Part shown: piece after piece, positions 31,491 through 44,900 of the stretch
How positions within the stretch are numbered: position 1 is the stretch's first letter
How the letters are laid out: each line of letters starts with the position of its first letter
DNA from: Cryptomeria japonica
Lineage: Eukaryota; Streptophyta; Pinopsida; Cupressales; Cupressaceae
Direction: 5' to 3'
Length of the DNA stretch: 58,000 nucleotides
Assembly: GCF_030272615.1 (NCBI RefSeq)
Contig: NC_081414.1
Coordinates: 525,927,137-525,985,136 of the forward strand
The notes under the pieces: generated by a model
What the model saw: the letters and a program-made list of their open reading frames with translations, nothing else
Database searches by the model: none
What the model was told of the DNA's origin: nothing
Made by a program: the position numbers and the translations under genes

Positions 31491-32812
31491 TCGCCTATTT
31501 TAATTGTAAGCAAGTAGTAGGTGGTACACCCCTCACTCCAGCGTGTTCTTTTGGATCTATTTTTTACACTTTTATGTCATGCATAATTAAAAGAAATTGC
31601 AAGGTTACCGTTTGAACCGAAAAGAGAGGAAGAGACAAAATTGATCAAATTGTGAAGGAGGGCATGCTTAAGATCTAGATAATAGCTGGTAATAAGAATA
31701 ACATTATGATATTTTATAGAATAGTAGATTATGTGGTTTTTGAAAATGTTGATTAAATTTAAAAATGAAGTGTTTAATTTTTTCAATTGTTTTTTAGATG
31801 AATAGATTTTGAATCAAAATTATTTGTAAATTAATTTAATATTCGATTTAGATGTTGTACTAAATTTTACATTCTAAAAAAGAGTTTGTATATATAGAAG
31901 TAAATAAGAATAAGTTTTTAAAAAATTAAATAATAATATTAATAATTAGTGTGTAAGTTTAAATATGTATATATATTAGTTGAATTAAATAAATTAATAA
32001 ATTATAATTTTTTTAAATTTTTTTAATTGATTTAATTTTTTTTTGAATTTTTAAAATTTAATTTTATTGTAATTTTTAATATTAAAGTTAAAATTTTTAA
32101 TTTATCAATTTTAATATAGTTAGTTTTTATTTTTAATATTTTTTAGTTAAAAGTATAGTTTCAATTTTTAGAATTTTATCTGTTTAATAATTTAACCTTA
32201 TTTATGTTTAATATTAAAATAATTTAATATTTGTTAATTTATTTAAGAATTAAACTATATTTAGCATTAATATTATAATAATTTTATGATTTACTTCACA
32301 ACTAAATTTTGATTAGTTCAATTAATGTTAATATCGTTTGTAACTTATTAATTAAAAATTTATTATATTTCAATTTTAATAAATTAAAGAATAATGATGG
32401 CATGGTGTAATTTAAGACTCTTAAAGATAGAAATAACTTCAAACAAGAAAAGAAAGAAGATACAATAGATCAATTGCAATGAAGTCAAACCAATAAATAT
32501 TTTGTAACATCATACATATTCACTAAAAAATGACACCTCTTATGCAATTTCTAGGTAGCTTCCTTGCTTCCATAGAATGTATTTTGTCTTGAGAATTATA
32601 AGGGGATAAGGCATGGGATAAGGACACTAAAGCATAGTGCATATGTGTCAAAAAATAAACAAAATGAAGTTATACATGTTGACTACAAATAATTTAGTAT
32701 TTTTTAAAACTATTACCACTCTCCAAAGATTTGCCGAAGGTATAGCCACCATACTAGGAGTCAACGTATGGCCCACACATATCCCTCTATATCTATATAT
32801 CTCTTCTTTTTA
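31491..32812. other. AT-rich spacer
   Basis: Very AT-rich with poly(T)/poly(A) runs, especially 31,800-32,400. No gene, RNA or element boundary was seen. Confidence 0.45.
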
Positions 32813-32978
32813 ATCTCTCTCTCTCTCTCTCTCTGGTCTCTCTCTCTCTGGTAATGGAGTCCAATCATCTTCTTGATTCAAATATTTTATTTCACTCATA
32901 TTTCATTCCCTATAAATTAATGCATAATTGACTTAAAGTTCTCACTTCTTCATTGGTACCATTGTTGCCTAAGGAGCA

Positions 32979-33017
<39 letters not shown>
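32813..33017. repeat. Opposed CT and GA microsatellites
   Basis: CT repeats at about 32813-32849 and a GA repeat at 32982-33017 are separated by about 130 bases. As they are complementary, a single strand could fold them together. Confidence 0.85.
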
Positions 33018-33021
<4 letters not shown>

Positions 33022-33149
33022 CACAAATACAAAAGAATATATATAATTAATATATAATACTTTTAATATATAATTAAGAATATATCATATAAAAGAATAT
33101 AGAATATACAATACTTTTAATAATTAGTGAGTGACCTTCCAAGGGAGAT

Positions 33150-33710
<561 letters not shown>

Positions 33711-34789
33711 TAGTGATTATCTTCCTAATTCAAATATTTTGATTCACTCATGTTTGGATCCTTGTAAATTGATGAATAGTTCACGTGAAGATATCACTTC
33801 TCCATTAAGATCTGTGTTGCACAAATAAAATCACTTTCTAAATGGCCTACCAATTGACCTCGTAAACTACACAAATATATAGAAAAAGTAAAATAAAAAA
33901 ATTCCTAATTGACCTTTCACATCTCTTCAGCGTATCCATTGCACACCAAGGTGCAATTGCTAGTTATAATTATTTGGGAAGAGATGAGGATAAGTGATGA
34001 AGGGTACTCTACCCAACACTCACACACAATACAAAAATAGCTATTAACTCAAAAAATGCAAGACTTGGAAATCAACCCACTTTTGATTTCTTTAATAAAA
34101 TTAAATTTAAAAATTAGAAATTACAATGCTACAACTACATGGGCTTGGCTCACTACAAAGAAAATCCACTCTCTAAGAAAACCCTACAATTTAGAGCCAC
34201 AATCTGCACTAATGTAGCTATCTTCTATATCATTTGTTCACCTCTTTAATTGACACCAATAACTACCTTAGAATTTTTGGAAAGTTTAACTCCCCTTTTT
34301 GGGTGCCCAAAAGTATATCCATTTATTTTCCTGAGTAGGAATATTTTTCATTCGAAATTTGAATATTGGTAGCACAACTTTCAAGATCCATAAATTTGAC
34401 TCAAGCGTCCAATTAGCTATTATAATATATTGTCAGAAAGCTTGCAAAGAGATCTACAATGCTATTATTATTTGAAGATTCACTTTTTAAGCTTTTGTGA
34501 GGCTTCCAAGGGTTTCAAAGTTGTGTCTAAAACTTTATAGAATAAATTTATCAGGTCTTCCAACTGGTACAAGATATTGAGATGTTTCTTTGACCATTCA
34601 CTTCATGTTCATATTTGCTCCTTGGGTGAGTTTTCATGTCCATATATGCCCATATAGGTCAACTTAATAAAAATAAAAGGTGATGATTTTTGGCCTTTTT
34701 GAACTTCTAATTATCCTTTACCTCTAAATTGTCATCACAAACCAAAACAACAAAACAACAATACAAATAATTTTTTTGGGGGGTGATAC
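33711..34789. other. Unassigned, possibly the 3' LTR of the Ty3 remnant
   Basis: No gene is seen. Because a minus-strand Ty3 pol remnant ends at about 34,790, its 3' LTR would lie here. A CA end at 34765 (minus-strand start TGTATTGTTG) is possible, but no partner LTR is available to prove it. Confidence 0.3.
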
Positions 34790-35545
34790 AAGATTGCCTT
34801 TACATCACTAGATGCTCTTGCATCAAACACACATGGTAATTTAAGAAGTGGCTTTGTCGTATCTCTATTCCTGGAGGAAAGCCAAGATGGTCAACCTATG
34901 CCTTAGACAACCGTGATGAATATTTGACATGCCTTCCTTTCCACGTAACCAGATATTCTCCATACTACGTTGCATGTACTTTTCCCACATGACTATTCAA
35001 CATTTATTCTATCTCTTTCTTCTTGGGCGTAGATGTTTGAATACTCCATTGTACTTATACTCGTCTCTCTTCAATGTCTCCTTCATGATACTTTGTCAAA
35101 TCAACAATGTTTAACACCCCTAATATGTTAATTCTACTTGGTAACTTCACCTCACATGCATTTCTTGAATCGTGTTTACAATCTCAAGCATGGTCCTAAC
35201 TTCTTCATTTTTAACTTATTTTATGTTACCATAGGGAACCTTTATTTCTTCATATTAACCATAACTCATCACCAACATTGAATTATTTGAACTTGTACTT
35301 TTGATTTGCCTTTGTCTTGTACTAAACATTCATCTTATGAATGTGCTTTCAAACTTCCTCATGTGTTCTACAAAGTCCTCAACATCCACACCGCTCTTTT
35401 CTCCTTTATCTATCATCCTCAGCTTATTAGCATTTCTCGGAATACTCCCATATTCAATTTGGAATAGGAATTTACAAATTCTCTTGTTGATAGAACTATT
35501 GTATGAAAATTCTACCTTGTTAGCCTCATTTTGATGTGAAAAAAT
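34790..35545 (-). pseudogene. Ty3 (Gypsy) pol 3'-end remnant
   Basis: Reading the minus strand in shifting frames gives integrase C-terminal landmarks of plant Ty3 elements: FSYNSSINK, FQIEYG, DVEDFVEHMRKF, a region corresponding to the FPVGTYNKLK/GPC motif, and further on residues matching the chromodomain-side tail before the pol end (CKGNLVSPPKK). Many stops and frameshifts are present. The N-terminal side stops about 100 bases before element D, which may have inserted into or beside it; the rest of pol was not found on the other side. Confidence 0.6.
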
Positions 35546-35642
35546 TTAAACATTTAATATCAAAATGATAAGCGTTGTGAGGCATTAAACCTTTGTTGAT
35601 TCAATTTTAGTTGCAAAATGATAATGCCACATGTGTTATATG

Positions 35643-36871
35643 TGTAGAGGAGAAAAATTTTCACATCCAAGATGATGAATCTCAGAGGACAAATCGACCA
35701 GCCACTACCTCACTCAAATTGGCGCTAAGGATGAGCCAAGGGATAAAAATGAAAAGCTAAGCTAATAGGCTACAAACGAGACTCCCAAATGACTCTGTTG
35801 AGTCTCTGTCATTGGGATGAGTGCATAGAGCTAGGACACCAACACAATGCACTATCATCTAGTATGGACAAAACACAAAAAACCGTATAGGGGTAGTAGA
35901 TATGATTATAATATTAAATAAACATGGAAAAATAACAAGATAAGCTAATAACATAGAATGAGAAATATTAGAATGACTTCAGAAGAGGGAAAAGAAGGAA
36001 ACTCACAACTGGTCCATGATTGAAGCCTCCTGCTAAATGATCTCCTTCTTATGCGACCTGCACACAAGCCAGAAAGGAAAAATGTTTGGGGCTGCTTGGG
36101 GACTTGCCTCAGTCAAATCCCTATTTTGGTGTTTCCACCTCCACAAACAACCAGATAGATAGATAAATAAATAAAATAAATGCAAGATAAGATAATTGAT
36201 AAATGATAAATTATTTGATGGATAAGGGATGCGATGAATCCCAAGATGCTCAAAGATAGGATAAATAGATAGATAGAAAGATATTACCAAAGAGGCTTGA
36301 GAAAGCCAAGAGAGTTGTAAGAGATTATTGTAAGAGCATGAGAGTGTTGTAGCATGAGAAAGAATAAGAGAAAGTTGTGAGAGACAAGAGAAAGACCAAG
36401 AGAGTGTAAGAGAGTCTAAGAGAGGTTGAATAACCAATAGGGCTTTAATGGAGAGAAAATATAGATTTAAAAGAGAGAAGAGGAGGGAAAAGAAGAGGTC
36501 AGCGAGCCATTTGAAAGATTTGGGGTTGTTTCCACTGACATGTGCAGGTGAAAAGTGGAAAGGCGTGCTCAGAACCGACATTCAAACATTGAGATGTCGC
36601 GGGATGAATGCACATCGCACAGATGTCCGCATGACACACTAGTGTCCAAATGAATCATGCTTGAGAACGATAGGAGACAAGGGAGACACATGGCTAGCAA
36701 GAAACATAAGATGAAGGATAGTTGTTGAAAGGTGTATTGAGCATCTTGAGAGGGAAAAGGTTGATGCAAGGGCTAAAGTGAGCCTACTCAGGTGCTAGGG
36801 GAACGTACACCAAAGTGGTTACAAAAGATGCAGGTAAAATTACAAAGGGGTGTGCAATTTTTGACACTATA
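35643..36871 (-). repeat. Element D 3' LTR
   Basis: 1229 bp. Its element-sense start has decayed from TG to TA (plus strand ACTATA at the right end). A minus-strand frame (36033-36581) spans it, but its partner in the other LTR is broken, so it is not called a gene. Confidence 0.88.
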
Positions 36872-36886
36872 TTTTTCCCCCACTTT
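36872..36886 (-). promoter_or_regulatory. Element D polypurine tract
   Basis: The minus strand reads AAAGTGGGGGAAAAA directly before the 3' LTR start. Confidence 0.8.
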
Positions 36887-37777
36887 AGCGGGCTTATGAA
36901 TCTACATGAATATGCATGCTAAAGGAAATCTACTGAACATAAAATAACATCATGATGCCAAAAGGATATTATAGAGGAAGCAGATAAATCTCCAAGCTAA
37001 GGAAGCATGCCCCCAAGCTGAAGACCTACAAAACAAATGCATTAGATAGAAGAACCTGCACAAGAGAACAAGGTGAGAGAAAAAGAAAATCCCAATACAA
37101 AAGGGGTTAGAACATGATAAAGAAATAGATAACACACACACAAAATCACGAAACAAAGAAACTACAATCTTGAGTCAACAAAGTAAAAGAGACCTCAATG
37201 TAAAAGGTTGTCTCAGTACCATGTGTCATCCCCAAAATAACAAGAAATAATAAATAGAGGATGTCTAAAATGAAGAGAAGAATTCAAGGATTGATCACTT
37301 TAAGGAAGAATGCACCTAGAAGTCAGAAAAGCAATCAATATCGAAGAGATAGTACATGACCTAGACACTAGCTTGATGCATCACTAGAAATCATATAGAC
37401 ATTATGATGATAAAAAAGATAGATCTAGCAAGTTATGTTATTCCAAATGATCAAAGTTAAGTAGCACCAACCTCGCTCTAAAGTAAGGCCACTATCAAAA
37501 GATAAGATAAAGAAGATAGTCGTGATTGGGAGGAAGATTTTCATTTATCAAACGAGGTTACCCCCAACAAGATGAAGCTGAGATTTGAAATAGATATTGT
37601 TACTCAATACATCGCAAACACGCTAGCTGCAGACTAACATGTCAGATGGTGAGATAAAGGATAGAGATACATGATAGACAAGACAACACAATAGAAACAA
37701 ACCTTGCTTTGGAGGAAAGCCCCTTGTTATGAAAGGATACAAGATAAGCAGTCGTCGTGATATGAGATGTGCCGATA
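36887..37777 (-). other. Element D internal, non-coding
   Basis: No frame was recognised between the 3' polypurine tract and the tandem arrays. It is A-rich with AAGATAGATA-type runs. Confidence 0.4.
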
Positions 37778-38080
37778 TGGATAGCAAAGTGCATTATGCT
37801 AGATAGCCATACAATAGGGAAACAAGATAGATAGATTTTGTTGGTATGGGTAGCGAAACGCTAGATAGCCATGTGATTGGGCAATCAAAGATAGATTTGT
37901 TGGCATGGGTAGCGATACACTAGATAGCCATGCGACAGAGCGATGAGATAGATAGATTTTCCTAGCATGTGTAGCGACACGCTAGATAGCCATGCAATTG
38001 GGCGATCAAAGATAGATTTGCCAGCATGGGTAGCAACACACTAGATAGCCATGCAATTGTGCGATCAGAGATATATTTGG
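37778..38080 (-). repeat. Tandem array inside element D, about 5 copies of 57-65 bases
   Basis: The unit centres on GGTAGCGACACGCTAGATAG followed by CCATGCAATTGGGCGATCA. Copies differ by a few bases. It lies between the gag-like frame and the 3' LTR. Confidence 0.8.
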
Positions 38081-38121
38081 TAAGTAGTAGATTGGCCCCT
38101 GCAAAGGCGAGCAAAAGCAAT

Positions 38122-38235
38122 AGATCAAATGGTTTGGCCCCCATCTAGGTGGAAAAGATCAAGTGGTTTGGCCCCCACCTAGGCGAACATGATAAGAAAA
38201 AGATCAAGTGGTTTGACCCCCACCTAGACAAACAT
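38122..38235 (-). repeat. Second tandem array inside element D, 3 copies
   Basis: AGATCAAGTGGTTTGGCCCC, then CACCTAGGCGAACATG, repeated with a period of about 35-45 bases next to the first array. Confidence 0.75.
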
Positions 38236-38427
38236 GAAAAAGCGATAAAAGGATAGTCACCACGGTAGGCGAGAGATAGACATGCACCTCTGCGGGTGTG
38301 AGAGAGATAGGATAAGAATAGAATATGTAAAAGAATAGGATAGAGGTAAGCCTCAATATCACATGTTGTGTAAAGAAGAAGAAGGTACATCAATAGATGA
38401 AGAATTAATGACACTCGACTGATGAAG

Positions 38428-39587
38428 TCATTGAATCTTGTCATTCAAGGCCTTACATTGACTAGTGGAATGCCCAAGCACTTGATGGTATGCACATAAA
38501 GAATCATTTTTGGGAAATTTGTTATGTGTAGGAGGAGGAAGAGCAATCAAGTGGGCTTTAAGAAGCCGCAACAAAATAAGCTCTTGATCATATAAAGGAT
38601 GAGGAGAAGGAAGCAACCCTTTCTCTTGGGAAGAAGAGTTTGACTGCTCACAAGAAGAAGAAGACGTAGGAACATTAGAGAATGAAGGGGATAAAGACAA
38701 AGGAGAAGATTTGTAACCTAAACCCACTATTAAAGAGTGTAATTTCGATTCCAAAGGGACCTTAACTCCTTGAACCATGCGCATAAGAGCATCTCCTTTG
38801 CAACCATACTTGGAAGTAGTAATGAATCCTAGACCATAATGTGATTTCAACTCCTCCAAAGGGGAGGATCACCTTTAATGGTATAGCTAATGGTATTTAC
38901 ATAATCCTGCGATACAAAAGAATAATCATTTATAGTAGCGGGTGTGAATGATACTTTTGGAAAGTTAAGGTGGATAGAGTTGACTTTATATTCCCCAATG
39001 GAGGAGCTTCTAAAGTCTAAGGAACCCTAATCATCGCCAAGAAATGCATTTGATTGAGAAGAAGATGAATTTGAAGGAGATGGAGCCTTAGACTGTGCAT
39101 ATATTTTAAAAAGATCAGGTGAGTCACTTTCAAAAGGAACACTATGAATAGATTTTACCTTCTTTGGAGAAGGACTAGTTGCAGTCACACGAATGATTGA
39201 TCTCTTAGGCCTTTTAGGGGTGACAGAGACATAAATGACATTCACAAAATCATTATGATATGTAGAAGATTTTGATGAAGGAATTTTCTCAACATCGACC
39301 TTTGGAAAATTAGATATGAGTCAAGACTCATCATTTACTAATGCATCATCTCTAGAAGAGAGTGCACTGGAATGAAGAGATGGTATAGTAACATTAAGAA
39401 AGGTATCAATGGTTTCATCATCCTACAACAAAATATCTTCTAAGAAAGAAGAATTTTTACAAGAGGGATCAAAGACATAGAGTGACATAGGCAAAGCCAT
39501 GTCACCATCATATGCATGAAAAGGAACATCATTGGCACTTTGAATAAAATTAGAAATAGAACTAATAAAATAAGATAACAAATGCAT
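38428..39587 (-). pseudogene. Element D gag-like frame
   Basis: From an ATG at 39587 the minus strand reads LLSYFISSISNFIQSAND, then a basic stretch VTPKRPKRSIIRV, then after stops and a frame change EELKSHYGLGFITTSKYG, KLHSLIVGLGYKSS, a Ser-rich linker, and CAYHQVLGHSTSQCKALNDKI. The last resembles the Cys/His motif of gag-type proteins in Ty3 elements of the Tat/Athila side. No protease motif follows. It would bind element RNA if intact; at least two stops and one frameshift prevent that. Confidence 0.55.
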
Positions 39588-39676
39588 TTTAGAAATAGTT
39601 AACTAATTTAAAGAAGCAATGCACGACTGAAGGAATGATAAAGAATGCTTTTGAAAATAATACAGAAGAAGTGTTC

Positions 39677-39694
39677 ACGTTGGGTTCACCAAAA
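39677..39694 (-). promoter_or_regulatory. Element D candidate primer-binding site
   Basis: Next to the 5' LTR the minus strand reads TTTTGGTGAACCCAACGTG. TGGTGAACCC could pair with a tRNA 3' end (CCA). The tRNA species was not identified. Confidence 0.4.
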
Positions 39695-40945
39695 TGTAGA
39701 GGAGGAAATTTGTCACCTCCAAGATGATGAATCTCAGAGGACAAATCGATCTGTTGCTACCTCACTCAAACTGGTGCTAAGGATGAGCCAAGGGATAAAA
39801 TTGAAAAGCTAAGTTAATAGACCGTGGACAAGACTCCTGGACGACTCTATTGAGTCTTTGTCCTTCGGACGTGAGTGTGCGGAGTTGGGACACCAGCATG
39901 GCACGTTGTCATCCAGGTTAGACAAAACACAGAAAACCATACGGGGGTAGCAGATACAATTATAATATTAGATAAATGTGGAAAAACAACAAGATAAGAT
40001 AATAACACATAATGATAAATATTAGAATGAATTGAGAAGAGGGAAAAGAAGGAAGCTCATAACTAGTCCACGATTGAAGCCTCTCGCTAAATGATCTCCT
40101 TCTTATGTGACTTGCACATAAGCCAAGGAGGTAAAATGTTTGGGGTTGCTTGGGGACTTGCCTTGGTCAAATCCCTGTTTTGGTGTTTCCACCTCCACAG
40201 ACAACTAGATAGATAGATAGATAAATAAAATAAATGCAAGATAAGATAATTGATAAATGAGAAATTATTTGATGGATAAGGGATGTGATGAATCCCAAGA
40301 TGCTCAAAGATAGGATAAATGGATAGATAGAAAGATATTACCAAAGAGGCTTGAGAAAGCCAAGAGAGTTGCAAAAGATTATTGCAAGAGCATGAGAGTG
40401 TTGTAGCAAACTAGAGACTGTTGTAGCAAGAGAAAGAACAAGAGAAAGTTGTGAGGGCCAAGAGAGAGACCAAGAGAGTGTAAGAGATTCTAAGAGAGGT
40501 TGAATAACCAAAAGGGATTGAATGGAGAGAAAACATAGATTTAAAAGAGAAAAGAGGAGGAAAAAGAAGAGGTCAGCGAGCCGTTTGAAAGATTTGGGGT
40601 CATTTCCACCGACATGTGCAGGTGAAAAGTGGAAAGGCGTGCTCAAAACTGACATTTGAACGTTGAGATGTTGTAGGACGAATGCGCGATGTGTGGATGT
40701 CCGCGCAGTGCACTAGTGTCCAAATGAATCATGCTCAAGAATGGTAGGAGACAAGGGAGACATGCGGATAATAAGAAACGGAAGCTGAAGGATAGCTGTT
40801 GAAAGGTGTATTGAGCATCTTGAGAGGGAAAAGGTTGATGCAAGGGCTGAAGTGAGCCTACTCAGGTGCTAGGGGAATGAACACCAAAGTGGTTAAAAAA
40901 GATGTAGGTCAAATTACAAAGGGGTATGCAATTTTTGACACTACA
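39695..40945 (-). repeat. Element D 5' LTR
   Basis: 1251 bp, paired with 35643-36871 over its whole length with scattered, mostly transition, differences. It contains a polymorphic ATAG repeat around 40207-40222. Confidence 0.88.
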
Positions 40946-40950
40946 ATATG

Positions 40951-41159
40951 CTCATAATTACCTTCATCCATATTTGGAGGGTCATAGGTAATTGGATTTC
41001 TATTGAAAGGAATGCTTAGTTGAAGAAGAGATGTCCTTCATCTCAATCAAGATCTTGGGAGCAACCATGATGATGCAACAAAATAGAAAAATAATTAAAT
41101 TTAAAAATCTATCAAAGATTACGTAGAATCCTTTTATGGAAATGTTTTTGGTGGTATTA
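40951..41159. other. Short unassigned stretch between elements D and C
   Basis: The minus strand has an open stretch beginning MVAPKILIEMKDISSS, followed by a stop. No family was recognised. It may be the other flank of whatever element D inserted into. Confidence 0.3.
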
Positions 41160-41664
41160 CCTAAATAGTATGCATATAAGCCATTACCATTTACCTAACT
41201 CCATATCAACATAACCAAAGAATGCAATGCAATATAATGCAGAGCAAAACACTAACCCATAGACATAAAGAAACTCACTGTCTCAACACTTAGTCATTTT
41301 CTTCAAAACTTTAGTCATGAAATTGAACCTTGACAAAATCAAGACATCTCCAAGCATGCAACCTTCAACCAGAGTGTCTCCATAATGAGCATAAGTTATA
41401 CCATTAGAATCCATACATACCATGAACTCTAGACTAACATGCTATCAACTGAGCCATGAACTCTGGACTAACTTTTGCATCAATGACCAACTTGTCAAAG
41501 CATCTCCAATATCAAAAAATCTCCAACATAATACCATTTGATATACTAATACCCATAACACATTCTCCACATGTCCAAACTAAGTGACAACACATTGCTA
41601 TACATCATTGTTGACATCAATGACAACATAAATTGCCAATCATTCTTTCAATAAGTCTCCAAAA
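41160..41664 (-). repeat. Element C truncated 3' LTR
   Basis: About 505 bp matching the first part of the 5' LTR; similarity fades near 41160, so about 1.1 kb is missing. It has an extra partial duplication (CATGAACTCTAGACTAAC / CATGAACTCTGGACTAAC) that the 5' LTR lacks. Confidence 0.75.
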
Positions 41665-41865
41665 ATATTCCCCTTTTTTCATTGATGGCAATACTTTGTA
41701 CATATCTACAAAAGTCTATACAAACCCCCCCTTAGCTATTATCTCTCCCCCTTTGACATCAAGGACAAAGGGTATAGTATTTATATTGATAAAAAATAGA
41801 ACTATACACACTCCCCCTAAATATGCGTACTCATTTTAAATTCCCCCCCTTGGATGGAGAGCCTC
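41665..41865 (-). promoter_or_regulatory. Element C multiple polypurine tracts
   Basis: On the minus strand, GAAAAAAGGGGAATATT touches the 3' LTR, and GTCAAAGGGGGAGAGAT, TTTAGGGGGAGT and CCAAGGGGGG lie upstream. Serial purine tracts are a Sirevirus feature shared with A and F. Confidence 0.65.
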
Positions 41866-41949
41866 AAAAACCAATATAGAAATCTCCAACTTCGTACCAA
41901 AAATCTCTCTTATCTATACCTTAGTAGCTCCTTTGCAAGGTAAGATACC

Positions 41950-44900
41950 TTTATACTACACCTTAAGCACTGCAAGAGTAGTCTCTCATGTAAGTATAGC
42001 TTAAGGAAGAATTATGTTCTAACACTCAAATTGTAGGAATAGATTCTCTACAATACCAACACCATCCAACTCCTTCATCTTCTGTTCAACTTGCACTGCA
42101 TCACTCAAAATTGCAAACAAAAACGCCAATCTCAAATCAACAGTCTCCCTTAACAAATAAAGTTTTCTTAATCTTATTTCTCTATTTCTATATAAAATCC
42201 AACAGTACACGAAATTGACAAATATACATAGGAGGGAGCCATCATTATCTTTCGCTAAGTCTTATGCACTATTCATTTGAAAAATCTAAGACTCAATTCA
42301 GTCCATTTGTGCCTTGATACTATTTGTAGAGTCCAACCATTTCAAACAATATTTGTATAGACCAATAGCCTCATCAACCCTAACTTTAAATTTCTTCAAG
42401 TTCTCCTGCAGCAAGGTGTACATGCATTAGTGCAATTATCAAATGCCTCGACCTTCCTCTTATCATTTTACCTCATCAATTCTTCCTCTTCTACTTTGTT
42501 CTCCATGTGAGCATAATTATATTTGAAAGAGTCCATCAGTAAATTCAATTGTAACTTTAGGGTTAAGGACATATCAATGTCAACTTGATAATCCATCATT
42601 GATTATCTTCATTGTATCATCAATAAGGTTAGTCTTCTTCATATTCTCTTACATGTACTCCTTTCTAGCCAATGTACTCAATATGTCAATTAGAGTTTTT
42701 GGAGGGGGGAAATGACAAACAAACCAATTTTCCCCTCGCGAGTTGGTAAATTTAGTAGTTGTGGAGTCACAACTAGCTAAAATTGCAATTGAAGACCTAA
42801 TAGGTCTTTGAAAGAATCATTAGCACTTGCATCAATACTTGGACAACTAGAAGAAGCCTCTTGCTTCATATCTAACTCTATGGATCTTCCTTCTCTTCAC
42901 CACCAACCTCTATTGTATTATTCTTCTCTGACATTTTTCTCCTTTCCTCCTCATTCTCCAACATTCTTCTATTTTCCTTCTTCACCAAAATTCTCCTCTA
43001 CATTAGTCATCTTTGCATTTTTAGTATCCTATAGAATTTTTTCAACATTTTGATTTGTATTCTTAAGGATTTGCTCATCATTTGTATTCTTTAGAGGAGG
43101 GACACTCTCCTCATTTCATCTCTCTATCTCTATATTATCATTGCTAGACTTTTTGAAGGAGAAGTCTCCATCAAAGAAACTTCAAAAGTATCAACGTTCT
43201 CACCAACATTGTCTTCTGGACCAACATACCCTAAAGGGAATTGTTCTTCTATCACTGTAAATCCTTTCATTTCTCTCAATACTTTAGCAATAAATTCTCT
43301 TTCTAAACTTCTTGTGCTTCTTTAGTCATTCGTTTGTTTTTTCCTTAATTCTCGTGACTGTCCCTATGTAATTTTGGCCATATCTTCTCTAGTCAAAGTG
43401 GAACCACTCTATTCAATAGATTTTTTCCTCAAATTTATCCTAATTCCATAGATTCATTCTTATTTTTGTTGAAACATTTGCAAGGCACTGTAGAATATGA
43501 TCTCTAATGTCATCCAATGTATAGTTATGCTTCATCATATACATTATAATAGCTTGTTCAATTACATCTTAATTATAGGAAGGTATATCTAGATATGGCT
43601 CTGCAATTCTTTCTAGTGCTCCATGTTAGTATACAACATTAAAGATAGTGTTTAGATCATAGGGATCCTCCTCATTTGACTGCGAAGGAGCCTTCTTTGG
43701 TTTCTTGGGTTCTCTTTACAAATTTTCTTTCCCTTTATCTCTCTTCTTAGAACTCCCTTCTTCTTTACTCTCCATAGTTCTCTTTTCTCTCTTTCTTAGT
43801 TAAAAGGCCTTGATTTGTTATTGCTCATCTTCATCATCATCCTCGACATTTACAATCTTTATCTTTTCACTACTTTTATTTTGTTTTCTTCTTGGTTGTG
43901 GAAGTATCTAAGTGCTCTTGTATATCAATATTAGTCTCTTTTTCTACTTTTTGTAGAAGTCATAGAAGGTGGAGGCAATGTAGTAGTAGCAATAGTAACT
44001 CTACCAAACCTTCTTCATCTGATTATGATTGTGCATCAACAACAACAAATGGTACACAAAGTTTCTCCTCCGAATCACATTTCATCTCCTTAAAATGTTC
44101 ATCCATTTTATTCTTTTCAAAAATTTATCCACTCTCTTTCTAATTAGTTTGTTTGTTATTTCATCATAAATGCCAAATATCTCTTCATTGGGTTCAATGA
44201 TTATCTAAAGTAACAAGTTTTCATAAGCCACTCATTCAGGTTTAGAGACCTTGAATATGGCAGTTTTGGAGTCCAACTAGTTCTAAGCTCAACAACCTCC
44301 ATGTAGTAGTTATCCTTTCAAACCTTGAATGTAATTACTTCTTTGTATGTTTCCACTACATCTATAGGTACCCTATATCTATTTTTCATCTCATCTTGAA
44401 AAGTTTCAATAAGGCCCCAATAGGCTACATCACTTGCTTTCATAGTTGGATAGTTGAGCACAAGTCTTCTAATTTTTTATCCAATAGAAACATCTCTTTC
44501 CCAAACAATATTTTATCTATCAAGTAACTCTCCCAAGAAATAAAATATTAGAAAAATCATAAGAGAACCATACTAAAAAGGGTAATTTGTTTCCTTTTCC
44601 TTATTCAAGATCTCCAACAACTATAGTATCAATAATTCACACAAGTCAAACTCCTTGCCCTCTTTTGCCATATGATAAGTCATGCGGATAGCAGTAGTAG
44701 AAGTGGAGCCCTCTTTAAACTTTATATACAATACCCATGGCTGCATACCTAGCGCCAAGATCTTTGATATCATCAATTATAAGTGCTCTATTGTTGAATT
44801 TCACTATGGTTAACTTTGTGACTACATCATTTTTGACAAATTTTATGGTTGGAACATCTCCAATAGAGTATAGAACAATAGCATCTCTAATAGCCTCTTT

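Larger units (their letters stand above)
35643..40945 (-). mobile_element. Element D: minus-strand non-autonomous LTR element
   Basis: LTRs at 39695-40945 (5', in element sense) and 35643-36871 (3'), with a perfect TSD, ATATG (35638-35642, 40946-40950). On the minus strand the LTR begins TGTAGTGTCAAAAATTGC and ends CCTCTACA. The purine tract AAAGTGGGGGAAAAA touches the 3' LTR. The 2.8-kb inside holds one decayed gag-like frame and two tandem repeat arrays, with no pol. This fits a LARD-like passenger, probably of a Ty3 element given the CAYHQVLGHSTSQC motif. Confidence 0.88.

Noticed and set aside
36033-36581. 182-codon minus-strand frame in an LTR of element D
   Set aside because: It lies wholly in the LTR, is hydrophobic and low-complexity, and its counterpart in the other LTR (40087-40655) is broken into two frames.
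37778-38080. Regular repeat array considered as a CRISPR
   Set aside because: The whole 57-65 base unit repeats with no unique spacers, and the setting is a plant retroelement.
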